From NCBI GenBank assembly GCA_002339265.1, contig DDKG01000183.1, positions 1-17,439 of the forward strand: a DNA stretch of 17,439 bases, written 5' to 3'. Below the pieces are notes generated by a model. The model was given only the letters and a program-made list of their open reading frames with translations, did not search any database and was not told the origin of the DNA. A program made the translations under genes and the position numbers. Below, one piece after another: positions 7,051-14,637 of the stretch; the stretch's first letter is position 1, and every line of letters begins with the position of its first letter. The DNA comes from Massilia sp. UBA2604 (GTDB taxonomy: Bacteria > Pseudomonadota > Gammaproteobacteria > Burkholderiales > Burkholderiaceae_D).

Positions 7051-10000
7051 ATGTTCAAGAAAACCGTTTTAGTCCACGCCCTGACGCTGGCATTCGGCGG
7101 CGCAGTCGTGACCGTCGCGACGATGGCGCCGGCCATGGCGCAGTCGAACGCCACCTCGGTGGTGTACGGCACCGTCGCCCCGGGCGCCGACGTGCGCGTG
7201 GTGCTGGAAAACCCGGCCACCGGCTTGCGCCGCACGGTGACGCCCGATGCGCAGGGCCGCTTCCAGGCCAGCGCGCTGCCGACCGGTTCCTACACGGTGA
7301 CCCAGTACCGGGGCGATGCCGTGGTGGGCACGACCACGGTCGAAACCAGCATTGGCCAGAACGCCGAGGCGGTGTTCGCCCAGGCCGGCCTGCAGACGGT
7401 CGAAGTGACCGGCGCCCGCCGTAACATCGACGTCACATCGACCTCGTCCGGCGCGGTCTTCAACGCCCGCCAGCTGGCGGCGCTGCCGGTGGCGCGCGAC
7501 ATCCAGGGCATCATCCAGCTGGCCCCGAACACCACCCGCGTCGACTCGCGCTTCTCCGGCGGCGCCTCGTTCGGCGGCGGCGCGGCATCCGAAAACTCGT
7601 ACTACATCAACGGTTTCCCGACCACCAACCCACTGACCGGCCTGGGCGCATCGCAGCTGCCGTTCGGCGCGATCGCCGAAGCCCAGGTGCTGGTCGGCGG
7701 CTTCGGCGCCGAGTTCGGCCGCTCGATCGGCGGCGTGGTCAACGTCATCACCAAGAGCGGCACCAATACCTGGGAGGCCGGCGCCCAGGTCACCTTCGAG
7801 CCGAAGAGCTGGCGCGCCAGCGAGCGCGACATCTACTACGCGAACACCGGCTACAACCCACTGACCGACAACACCCTGCGCCGCGCCCAGCGCGAGAACA
7901 CGCGCGAGCAGAAGACCTATGGCGCCTACGTCGGCGGCCCGATCATCAAGGACAAGCTGTTCATGTACGTGGCCGGCGAGATGATCGAGAACGACCGCGG
8001 CTATGTCGAGGGCTTCCGCACCAGTACCTCCAACGCCCAGAACGGCTGGCGCGACGATTCGCGCGAGATCGCCCGCTACATGGGCAAGATCGACTGGAAC
8101 ATCACCGACGATCATCGCCTGGAGTTGACCGCCCTCGGCGACAATCCGAAGAAAACCTTCGAAGACAGCGGCTACGACTACGCCACCCGGTCCCGCACCG
8201 GCACCGTGACCTCGACCGCGACCCGCCGCAATGTGGACGACAACGGCGGCCGTTCCACCATGCTGCGTTATATCGGCAACCTCACCTCGGACCTGACCCT
8301 GACAGCGTTGTACGGCCGCAGCGAGATCAAGCACGACAACGACTTCAGCAATTACCAGGAGAATATTTTCTCGACCAGCTCGTCGCCGGAAACCCGTGCG
8401 CCCGGCTTCGTCTATGCCAATCCGCAAGCGATCGCCGGCAACATCCTGGCGCCGGGATCGAAGGATAAAGTGGATTCGGGCCGTCTCGACATCGAGTACC
8501 GCCTGGGCAACCACAACCTGCGCGCGGGCCTCGACCAGACCGAGGTCGAGTCGATCAATGCCGGCGTATTCAAGGCTGGCGGCGGCACCTGGATCTATTA
8601 CCGCACCGCCAATCCGGGCCGTCCGATCGGCGTGTCGGGCGGCACCGTGCCGGCGCCGGCCAGCGGCGGCGGCCTGGGCAACCAGGGCTACTACGTCTCC
8701 AAGCGCCTGTTCTCGACCGTGACCGATTCGTACGCCGAGCAGAGCGCCTACTATCTGGAAGACCGGTGGCAGGTCACCAAGGACCTGCTGCTGACCATCG
8801 GCGTGCGCAGCGAATCGTTCAAGAACCAGAACGAATCGAAGGTCACCTTCCTCGACATGGACAACCAGATCCAGCCGCGCCTGGCGGCGGCCTGGGACGT
8901 CAATGGCGATGGCTCGACCAAGCTGTTCGCCACCATGGGCCGCTACTCGGTGCCGATCCCGACCCACATCTCGGTGCGCGGCGCCGGCCGCTCGACCTAT
9001 ACCGACCAGTACTACACCTACACCGGCGTCGACGCCAACGGCGCCCCGACCGGCCTGGTGCAACTGACCGACCCACTGTCCGGCAACAATGAATTCGGCC
9101 AGGACAAGGTGGTCGCGACCCTGGCGGCGCTCGACATGAAGCCGGCCTACCAGGACGAGGTGACCATCGGCCTCGAGCGCGCCATCACGCCGCGCCTGAC
9201 CTTCGGCGCCAAGGCGACCTACCGCGAGCTGAAGGAAACCATCGACGATTTCTGCGATGTGCGTCCATTCGAGCGCTACGCCGAAGCCAACGGCATCGAG
9301 ATCACCAATCCGTACTGGGGAAATACCTGCCAGACCTTCAACCCGGGCCGCAACAACACCTTCATGGTGGACTTCGCCGGCGACCCGGCGAACCTGACCA
9401 GGGTCTCGCTGACCGCCGCCGACCAGGGCTTCGTCAAGCCGAAGCGCACCTACGCCGCGGTCGACCTGTTCCTGGAACACCCTTACCGCAACGGCTTCTA
9501 TGGCAAGGTGAACTACACCTGGTCGCGCAACAAGGGCAATACCGAAGGCCAGGTGCGTTCGGATAACGGCCAGGCCGACGTCGCCGTCACCTCGACCTGG
9601 GACTATCCGGAGCTGATGGAAGGCGCCTATGGCCTGCTGCCGAACGACCGCAAGCACCAGATCAAGGCCTTCGGTTTCTATGAACTGACCCCGGAAGTCT
9701 CCGTCGGCGGCAACGTGCTGCTGGCCGCGGGCCGTCCACGCAGCTGCATCGGTACTTCGGCCAACCCCGGCGATTCGCCGAACTATGCGAACCAGAGCTT
9801 CTGGTGCGGCGGCAGCGAAGTGCCGCAAAACCAGATCGTGCAGCGCGGCACCGTCGGCAATCTGCCGTGGGACAAGCGCCTGGATCTGAACGTCGCCTAC
9901 AAGCCGACGCTGCTCAAGGGCCTGCAACTGCGCCTGGACGTGTTCAACGTGACCAACGAGCAAGTCACCCAGAACGTGACCGAGGCCTACAACAATGGCG

Positions 10001-10089
10001 ACGCCGTCAATAGCCTGTATGGCACGCCGCTGTCGTTCACGCCGCCGCGGTACGCGCGCATCTCGGTGTCCTACGATCACAAGTTCTGA
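7051..10089 (+). CDS. TonB-dependent receptor, Oar-like, paralogue of receptor 1 (receptor 2)
   Basis: This 1012-residue protein is collinear with receptor 1 over its whole length. The signal peptide begins MFKKTVLVHA with cleavage after AMA (residue 30). A carboxypeptidase-regulatory-like domain occupies about 35-110, a TonB-box-like TVEVTGA is at 116-122, then come a plug with GASFGGGAASENSYYINGFP and FGAEFGRSIGGVVN, and a barrel ending YDHKF. AGGA at 7039-7042 sits 8 nt before ATG 7051. The four barrel cysteines of receptor 1 are kept (DDFCDV, GNTCQT, RSCIG, WCGG). Differences gather in the N-terminal domain and in what should be extracellular loops, for example residues around TANPGRPIGVSGG, which may mean a related but not identical ligand. 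The substrate cannot be named. It probably forms its own transcription unit, given a promoter upstream and a strong terminator downstream. Confidence 0.9.
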   Translation: MFKKTVLVHALTLAFGGAVVTVATMAPAMAQSNATSVVYGTVAPGADVRVVLENPATGLRRTVTPDAQGRFQASALPTGSYTVTQYRGDAVVGTTTVETSIGQNAEAVFAQAGLQTVEVTGARRNIDVTSTSSGAVFNARQLAALPVARDIQGIIQLAPNTTRVDSRFSGGASFGGGAASENSYYINGFPTTNPLTGLGASQLPFGAIAEAQVLVGGFGAEFGRSIGGVVNVITKSGTNTWEAGAQVTFEPKSWRASERDIYYANTGYNPLTDNTLRRAQRENTREQKTYGAYVGGPIIKDKLFMYVAGEMIENDRGYVEGFRTSTSNAQNGWRDDSREIARYMGKIDWNITDDHRLELTALGDNPKKTFEDSGYDYATRSRTGTVTSTATRRNVDDNGGRSTMLRYIGNLTSDLTLTALYGRSEIKHDNDFSNYQENIFSTSSSPETRAPGFVYANPQAIAGNILAPGSKDKVDSGRLDIEYRLGNHNLRAGLDQTEVESINAGVFKAGGGTWIYYRTANPGRPIGVSGGTVPAPASGGGLGNQGYYVSKRLFSTVTDSYAEQSAYYLEDRWQVTKDLLLTIGVRSESFKNQNESKVTFLDMDNQIQPRLAAAWDVNGDGSTKLFATMGRYSVPIPTHISVRGAGRSTYTDQYYTYTGVDANGAPTGLVQLTDPLSGNNEFGQDKVVATLAALDMKPAYQDEVTIGLERAITPRLTFGAKATYRELKETIDDFCDVRPFERYAEANGIEITNPYWGNTCQTFNPGRNNTFMVDFAGDPANLTRVSLTAADQGFVKPKRTYAAVDLFLEHPYRNGFYGKVNYTWSRNKGNTEGQVRSDNGQADVAVTSTWDYPELMEGAYGLLPNDRKHQIKAFGFYELTPEVSVGGNVLLAAGRPRSCIGTSANPGDSPNYANQSFWCGGSEVPQNQIVQRGTVGNLPWDKRLDLNVAYKPTLLKGLQLRLDVFNVTNEQVTQNVTEAYNNGDAVNSLYGTPLSFTPPRYARISVSYDHKF

Positions 10090-10126
10090 TCGCGGGGGAG
10101 GGCGCCGGCTGGCGCCTTATTCCATG

Positions 10127-10155
10127 AATGCCCTGGTTTTCCAGGGCATTTTTTT
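10127..10155 (+). terminator. Intrinsic terminator of receptor 2
   Basis: AATGCCCTGG (10127-10136) and CCAGGGCATT (10141-10150) form a 10-bp stem with a TTTT loop, ending in a run of seven T (10149-10155). A shorter GGCGCC-GGCT-GGCGCC hairpin lies just before it. The sequence is unlike the terminator of receptor 1, so similarity of the duplicated units stops at or near the stop codon. Confidence 0.92.
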
Positions 10156-10527
10156 GACGCCGACGCAAGTCTGTGTTTATCAAATGATAAGCTGCACTCT
10201 AGGTCGTGGAATTAATAAAGATATTTGGAGCAAGCGTCGCTTCTACGCAACTATCCCAAGAGTCAACTACAAATTTCATACATCCAGCATCCATGCATAC
10301 GGCGTACATAGGATGTTTTGATGGGGAAACCGGCGTTCAAAGCCATCCGAAAAATACATATTCGCGTGAAACTATCGTAAATACAATGGTTTAGCTTGAT
10401 TCCTGCCGAGCTCGCGCCGTCACCCCATCGCACACGCCGTCTGCAAGGCTGTCGCAGCCGCGCAACCCTCATCGCGCACTTTCCTTTTATTTCCAAAATT
10501 TAACAATGTGAGCCTCCCATCAGCATA

Positions 10528-10557
10528 TTGACGATTTTCGTTTTGATATGGTTTTAT
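10528..10557 (+). promoter_or_regulatory. Predicted promoter of receptor 3
   Basis: TTGACG (10528-10533), an 18-bp spacer and TTTTAT (10552-10557) repeat the geometry of the promoters of receptors 1 and 2. ATGGTTTTAT is identical to the sequence at 6885-6894. The start point is expected near 10564, right at the foot of the following dyad, with a leader of about 190 nt. No TGTGTCA dyad is present here. Confidence 0.5.
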
Positions 10558-10564
10558 GGAATTA

Positions 10565-10602
10565 CTCAATTGACGCTGAATTAAGCAGCAGCGTCGATTG
10601 AG
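10565..10602 (+). promoter_or_regulatory. 14-bp inverted repeat at the predicted 5' end of the receptor 3 mRNA
   Basis: CTCAATTGACGCTG (10565-10578) pairs with CAGCGTCGATTGAG (10589-10602) at 13 Watson-Crick positions plus one G-U, with a 10-nt loop. It begins right at the predicted transcription start. It could be an operator just downstream of the promoter or a 5'-terminal RNA hairpin. No U-run follows, so it is not an ordinary terminator. Confidence 0.6.
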
Positions 10603-10622
10603 GGTGTTCGTCCCTAATACAT

Positions 10623-10667
10623 ATCTGCATTAAAAGGCGCCCTCCCAAAAGAGGTTCCCATGCAGAT
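10623..10667 (+). promoter_or_regulatory. Second leader inverted repeat, receptor 3
   Basis: ATCTGCAT (10623-10630) and ATGCAGAT (10660-10667) are perfect 8-bp arms enclosing 29 nt. Inside, CCTC and GAGG can pair around CCAAAA, giving a nested stem. With the repeats on either side this makes a consistently folded leader. Confidence 0.4.
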
Positions 10668-10693
10668 AAATTTGTTTTAGAGAAAACATTTTC

Positions 10694-10716
10694 GCGCACG
10701 GACCCGGTACGTGCGC
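10694..10716 (+). promoter_or_regulatory. Third leader hairpin, receptor 3
   Basis: GCGCACG (10694-10700) pairs with CGTGCGC (10710-10716) around a 9-nt loop, 28 nt before the AGGAGA Shine-Dalgarno (10745-10750). Its position resembles the pre-Shine-Dalgarno hairpins of receptors 1 and 2, though the sequence differs. Confidence 0.45.
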
Positions 10717-10756
10717 CCACCTAAAACTATCCAGAAGAACAGCCAGGAGAAACACA

Positions 10757-13609
10757 ATGTTGAAACTGAAGTCGATGCCATGCGCGATCGCCTGCGTCGT
10801 CGCGAGCGGCGCCCTTGCCGCACCGGCATTTGCCCAAACCGCAGGCCAGCCCGACTCCGCCGCCGCACCGCAGCGCGTGGTGGTGACCGGCTCCCTGATC
10901 AGCCGCACCGACCTGGAAACCCCGGCCCCGGTGCAGGTGCTGACCGCCGCCGACATCGCCCGCTCCGGCAAGACCTCGATCGCCGAAATCCTGAGCGACC
11001 TGTCGGCCAATGGCGCGGGCACGCTCGGCAGCGGCTTCGCCGGCGCCTTCGCCAACGGCGGCGCCGGCGTCTCGCTGCGCGGGCTGACCGTCGGCTCGAC
11101 CCTGGTGCTGGTCGACGGCCACCGCATGTCGCCGTATCCGCTGTCGGACGATTCGCAGCGCAACTTCGTCGACATCTCGGCGATTCCGGTCGACATGATC
11201 GACCGCATCGACGTGCTCAAGTCGGGCGCTTCCTCGCTGTACGGCTCGGACGCGGTCGCGGGCGTGGTCAATATCATCCTCAAGAAATCGTTCAACGGCA
11301 CCCGCCTCAGCGCCGAAGGCGGCAACTCGCAGCACGGCGGCGGCAAGACGCACAAGGCCTCGATCACCTCGGGCATCGGCGACCTCGCCAACGACGGCTA
11401 CAACCTGTTCTTCAGCGCCGAATACCGCAAGGCCGAAGAGATCAAGGTCTGGCAGCGCGCCGACAACGACTGGGCCAATCCGGACTGGCGCGCGCGCGGC
11501 GGCCACGACCTGCGCCGCGGCGCGCCTAACGCCCTCAACGGCGGCCTGGCCCACGGCAGCAGCCCCTTCCTGTACAACGCCAATGGCCCTGGCGGCGTAA
11601 ACAACCGCGCCAACTTCCAGTTCCTGGATTCCAACTGTAACTACGACAAATACATGGCGGCTGGATGCGTGATCGACGATCGCGTCTCGTTCATCCAGCC
11701 CGAGACCGAGAACCTGAACGTCCTCGTCGGCGCCACCAAGAAACTGAACGAGAACTGGGAACTGTCGATCAAGGGCTCGATGTTCCGCCGCGAGAGCACC
11801 AACAACCGCGGCATCCAGGCTGCCTACAGCCCGGCTTCGTTCACCGGCAATACCGCCCTGGTCCCGGGGCAGCCGGCGCGTACCGGCGTCAACGCCTATG
11901 GCTCGACCCTGATCCCGGCCAGCAACCGCTTCAACCAGCTGGGCGTACCGGCGCGCCTGTACGGCACGCTGCCCGACGTCGACCCGACCAATACCATCGA
12001 GAGCGTCGCCAAGACCCACCGCCTGGCGATCGACCTGACCGGCGTGGCCTGGGGCTGGGACGTCAATGCGGCAATCGGCAGCAGCGAAGTGACGGCCGAA
12101 TCGACCTATAGCGGCTATATCAACCGCAACGCCCTGTACACCGCGATCAACCGCGCCTCGAATTCCTTCAACCCGCTGGGCGGCAATTCGCCGGCCGACA
12201 TGGCCGCGATTTCTCCGACCTTCGAGAACGAGGCCAAATCGCGCCTGCACTACGCCGAACTGCGCGGCAGCCGCGAACTGATGCAGCTGCCCGGCGGCCC
12301 GCTGGCGCTGGCGGCCGGCGTCAGCTGGTACAAGCGCGAGCAGGACGCGCCATCGCCGACACTGCTCGCCACCGGCATCGCCGGCAACGCCGCCGCCTAC
12401 GTGTTCGGGGAAGAGACCAATACCGCGGCCTTCGCCGAGCTGCAGGGTTCGCCGATCAGGAACCTGGAGCTGGGCGCCTCGGCCCGCTATGACCACTACG
12501 ACACCTATGGCCGCTCGTTCACCCCGGGCGCCAAGTTCAAGTGGACGCCAATCCCGATGGTGTCGCTGCGCGGCACCTTCAACAAGGGCTTCCGCGCGCC
12601 GAATTCGGCCGAGGTCGGCGTCGCCGGCTCGCTGTTCAACAGCGGCGCCAACGACGATCCGATCCTGTGCGCCAACGGCGACCGCAATACCCCGGGCAAC
12701 GTGATCGCCGCCTGCGGCCAGCAGATCGCCTTCGTCCAGGTGACCACGCCCGACCTGCAGCCGGAAAAATCGAAGTCGTACACCTTCGGCGCCATCATCG
12801 AGCCGATCAAGGACCTGAGCGCGACCATCGACTATTACAAGATCGAGGTGGACAACCAGATCAATACCGCCTCGGGCCTGCCGAACTACGTGCCGACCTA
12901 TGTGCGCACCACGCCGGCCGAGACCGACATCCGCCAGGCCGACGGCAGCCTGGCCCCGGGCATCCCGCCGGTGGGCCTGATCGCCTATGCGACCTCGAAC
13001 TACGTCAACTCGGGCACCACGACCACCACCGGCGTCGATCTCGACCTGAGCTACCGCCTGCGCATGGGCAGCTACGGCAACCTGCGCGCGACGCTGAGCT
13101 TCAACCACATGATCAGCTACGAGATGGAAGTGCTGGGCCAGAAGTACGAGCTGGCCGGCACCCACGGTCCATCGGTGGTGTCGGGCAATACCGGCAATCC
13201 GAAGAACCGCGCGCAGTTCGCGCTCAACTACGACCGCGGCCCGCTGGGCGTGACCGCGAGCGTGAACTGGGTCGATTCCTACTCGGTGCTGGATCCGGCG
13301 CTGAACTACAACGATTGCACGGACGACATCGCCCTGCACGTGGCCAGCCGCCAGTACTTTGCCGGCCTGCCCATGCCGTCGAGCTACTGCCGCATTCCAT
13401 CGTTCGCGACGACCAACCTGAACGTGACCTACAAGCTCACCGACAACCTGACCCTGCGCGCCTCGGTGCTGAACCTGTTCGACAAGCAGCCGCCGATCGA
13501 CGTCGCGACCTATGGCAACGCCGGTCCGGTGGTGTCGTACAACGCTTCGCTGCACCAAGCGGGGGCCGTGGGCCGCTTCTTCAGCGTGGGCGCGAACTAC
13601 GCGTTCTAA
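10757..13609 (+). CDS. TonB-dependent outer-membrane receptor, classical plug-barrel type (receptor 3)
   Basis: The protein has 950 residues. The start ATG 10757 has AGGAGA 6 nt upstream. A signal peptide with cleavage near AFA|QT (residue 26) is followed by a clear TonB box, QRVVVTGS (39-46). The plug domain spans about 52-178, with TPAPVQVLTAADI, SLRGLTVGSTLVLVDGHRM and LKSGASSLYGSDAVAGVVNI. The barrel follows, with the TonB-receptor signature region FNKGFRAPNSAEVG and TPDLQPEKSKSYTFG, and ends in NYAF with terminal Phe. It lacks the N-terminal beta-sandwich of receptors 1 and 2 and is not a close paralogue. Several cysteines (CNYDKY/GCVI, ILCANG/AACGQ, NDCTD/SSYCRI) look like loop disulfide pairs. 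The substrate is unknown; nothing nearby suggests siderophore, cobalamin or sugar use. It is probably monocistronic, convergent with rsmE. Confidence 0.9.
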   Translation: MLKLKSMPCAIACVVASGALAAPAFAQTAGQPDSAAAPQRVVVTGSLISRTDLETPAPVQVLTAADIARSGKTSIAEILSDLSANGAGTLGSGFAGAFANGGAGVSLRGLTVGSTLVLVDGHRMSPYPLSDDSQRNFVDISAIPVDMIDRIDVLKSGASSLYGSDAVAGVVNIILKKSFNGTRLSAEGGNSQHGGGKTHKASITSGIGDLANDGYNLFFSAEYRKAEEIKVWQRADNDWANPDWRARGGHDLRRGAPNALNGGLAHGSSPFLYNANGPGGVNNRANFQFLDSNCNYDKYMAAGCVIDDRVSFIQPETENLNVLVGATKKLNENWELSIKGSMFRRESTNNRGIQAAYSPASFTGNTALVPGQPARTGVNAYGSTLIPASNRFNQLGVPARLYGTLPDVDPTNTIESVAKTHRLAIDLTGVAWGWDVNAAIGSSEVTAESTYSGYINRNALYTAINRASNSFNPLGGNSPADMAAISPTFENEAKSRLHYAELRGSRELMQLPGGPLALAAGVSWYKREQDAPSPTLLATGIAGNAAAYVFGEETNTAAFAELQGSPIRNLELGASARYDHYDTYGRSFTPGAKFKWTPIPMVSLRGTFNKGFRAPNSAEVGVAGSLFNSGANDDPILCANGDRNTPGNVIAACGQQIAFVQVTTPDLQPEKSKSYTFGAIIEPIKDLSATIDYYKIEVDNQINTASGLPNYVPTYVRTTPAETDIRQADGSLAPGIPPVGLIAYATSNYVNSGTTTTTGVDLDLSYRLRMGSYGNLRATLSFNHMISYEMEVLGQKYELAGTHGPSVVSGNTGNPKNRAQFALNYDRGPLGVTASVNWVDSYSVLDPALNYNDCTDDIALHVASRQYFAGLPMPSSYCRIPSFATTNLNVTYKLTDNLTLRASVLNLFDKQPPIDVATYGNAGPVVSYNASLHQAGAVGRFFSVGANYAF

Positions 13610-13632
13610 GCTTTAAGCCTGCTGCTCCAGCA

Positions 13633-13741
13633 CGTCGTCCCCGCGCAGGCGGGGACCCAAGTTTGCTTGCGTCGTCGACACGCTCGCTGACTTGGGGGGA
13701 ACAGCGCCAGTGGCGCTGTTCCCGCCTTCGCGGGAACGACG
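13633..13741. repeat. Inverted pair of REP-like palindromes (BIME-like) between convergent genes
   Basis: GTCCCCGC-GCAG-GCGGGGAC (13637-13656) and GTTCCCGC-CTTC-GCGGGAAC (13718-13737) are two perfect 8-bp-stem hairpins with tetraloops. Including flanks, the pair is in inverted orientation (CGTCGT at 13633, its complement ending at 13741). Such extragenic palindromes are common in high-GC beta-proteobacteria. Between them GGGAACAGCGCC (13697-13708) pairs with GGCGCTGTTCCC (13712-13723), a 12-bp stem that overlaps and excludes the second hairpin. The right hairpin followed by GTTTTT (13741-13746) may also terminate receptor 3 transcription, for which I see no other terminator. Confidence 0.75.
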
Positions 13742-13778
13742 TTTTTACGGTAACAAAGGAATGATGTTGCTGGGCCGC

Positions 13779-14504
13779 TCAGATCCCGCCCCAGGCCCCG
13801 GCCAGCACCGCCAGCGCCGCCAGCCCGGCTGTCTCGGTGCGCAGCACGCGCGGTCCCATCGACAGCGACAGGGCGCCGGCGGCGACCGCCGCCGCTTCTT
13901 CCTGCGGCGTGAGGCCGCCTTCGGGGCCGATCAGGAAGGTGACATGTTGCGGCGGCGTGGCCCGGGCCCAGTCGGCCAGCGATTCGGTGGCGCGCGGGCT
14001 GAGCAGGATGCGCACGCCTTCGGCCGGCGTCGCCAGCCAGGGTTGCACATCGGCCAGCGGCTGCAGCCGCGCCAGCCGGTTGCGTCCGCATTGTTCGGAA
14101 GCGGCCACGATCACGCCCTGCCAGTGGGCCAGGCGTTTATCGAGACGCTCGCCGGCCAGCCGCACCACGCTGCGCTGGGCCGCCAGCGGCTGGATCGCCG
14201 TCACGCCCAGTTCGACCGCCTTTTCCACGATCCAGTCCATCTTCGACCCTTCCGGCAAGCCCTGGGCCAGGGTGACGGAGTAGGGCGCCTCGGCCTCGAC
14301 CGCCTCGAAGGCGTCGACGGTCGCGGTGGCGCGGCGCTTGCCGCTCTCGAGGAGGGTGGCGCGGTACTGGCCGCCCTCGCCATTGAACAGGGTCAGGGCG
14401 GCGCACGGCTGCAGGCGCACCACGTGCAGGTGGTGGGCGACGGCTTCCGGCAGGTCGACGGTGGCGCCGGCGGCGAGCGGTTGGGGGCAGTAAAAACGGG
14501 GCAT
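13779..14504 (-). CDS. rsmE: 16S rRNA (uracil1498-N3)-methyltransferase
   Basis: The protein has 241 residues, the usual length for the family. RsmE methylates N3 of U1498 in 16S rRNA of the small subunit, using S-adenosylmethionine. Visible are an N-terminal PUA-like segment MPRFYCPQPL with HHLHVVRL, and the SPOUT core with QGLPEGSKMDWIVEKAVELG (81-100), SEQCGRNR (136-143), LIGPEGGLTPQEE (191-203) and MGPRVLRTETAGLAAL (216-231). The last two form the knotted cofactor-binding region. ATG 14504 gives the canonical N-terminus; no strong Shine-Dalgarno is visible. It is divergent from tkt across a 133-bp gap and convergent with receptor 3. Confidence 0.95.
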   Translation of the reverse strand: MPRFYCPQPLAAGATVDLPEAVAHHLHVVRLQPCAALTLFNGEGGQYRATLLESGKRRATATVDAFEAVEAEAPYSVTLAQGLPEGSKMDWIVEKAVELGVTAIQPLAAQRSVVRLAGERLDKRLAHWQGVIVAASEQCGRNRLARLQPLADVQPWLATPAEGVRILLSPRATESLADWARATPPQHVTFLIGPEGGLTPQEEAAAVAAGALSLSMGPRVLRTETAGLAALAVLAGAWGGI

Positions 14505-14574
14505 TCTGTGGGTGCGCAGCGCGCTCTTGCGTTAAAGGAATAAACCTGCATTTTAAATCGGCAGCACCCCGGTC

Positions 14575-14583
14575 TGGTAGAAT
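14575..14583 (+). promoter_or_regulatory. Extended -10 promoter candidate for tkt
   Basis: TGG-TAGAAT (14575-14583) fits an extended -10 element (TGn plus 5 of 6 of TATAAT), with no good -35 at 17 bp. A start near 14590 would leave a leader of about 48 nt before tkt. It lies in the rsmE-tkt divergent gap. Confidence 0.4.
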
Positions 14584-14637
14584 AACGGGCTACGGCCTCG
14601 CGGGCCATCGCTTTCCAATCCCTGATCCACGATCTCC

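Larger units (their letters stand above)
10156..10756. other. Long AT-rich regulatory gap upstream of receptor 3
   Basis: This is about 600 bp with no credible gene. The first 370 bp (10156-10527) hold only a short dyad TTATCA-AA-TGATAA (10177-10190) and no pattern I can interpret. The last 230 bp hold a promoter and three successive inverted repeats, listed separately. No tRNA and no recognisable cobalamin, TPP or FMN riboswitch core is seen. Confidence 0.7.

Noticed and set aside
6969..7424. Possible leader peptide from ATG 6969, preceded by the purine-rich AAGAGAGGAAAAG
   Set aside because: The frame overlaps far into receptor 2 in another phase, and the matching place before receptor 1 has no ATG at comparable distance, so a conserved leader peptide is not supported.
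7069..10080. A 1003-codon open frame on the minus strand covering nearly all of receptor 2 (similar long ones lie opposite receptors 1 and 3 and tkt)
   Set aside because: Long antisense frames arise from strong G/C third-position bias. They show no domain, signal peptide or ribosome binding site, while the plus-strand products are unmistakable.
10177..10190. TTATCA-AA-TGATAA as a Fur box
   Set aside because: It resembles only part of the Fur consensus, and lies about 350 bp upstream of the predicted promoter of receptor 3 and just after a terminator, so there is no reason to call it functional.
10206..10496. Short open frames of 62 and 77 codons on both strands before receptor 3
   Set aside because: They have no Shine-Dalgarno, no domain and no typical codon bias, and overlap each other on opposite strands.
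10558..10756. Cobalamin, TPP or FMN riboswitch before receptor 3
   Set aside because: I looked for the conserved cores (for example the B12-box GCCACT and TPP CTGAGA) and did not find them. The structure is reported only as an unassigned leader.
13633..13741. CRISPR array or attachment site
   Set aside because: The repeats are two inverted palindromes with no regularly spaced direct repeats, spacers or cas genes; an extragenic REP pair explains them.
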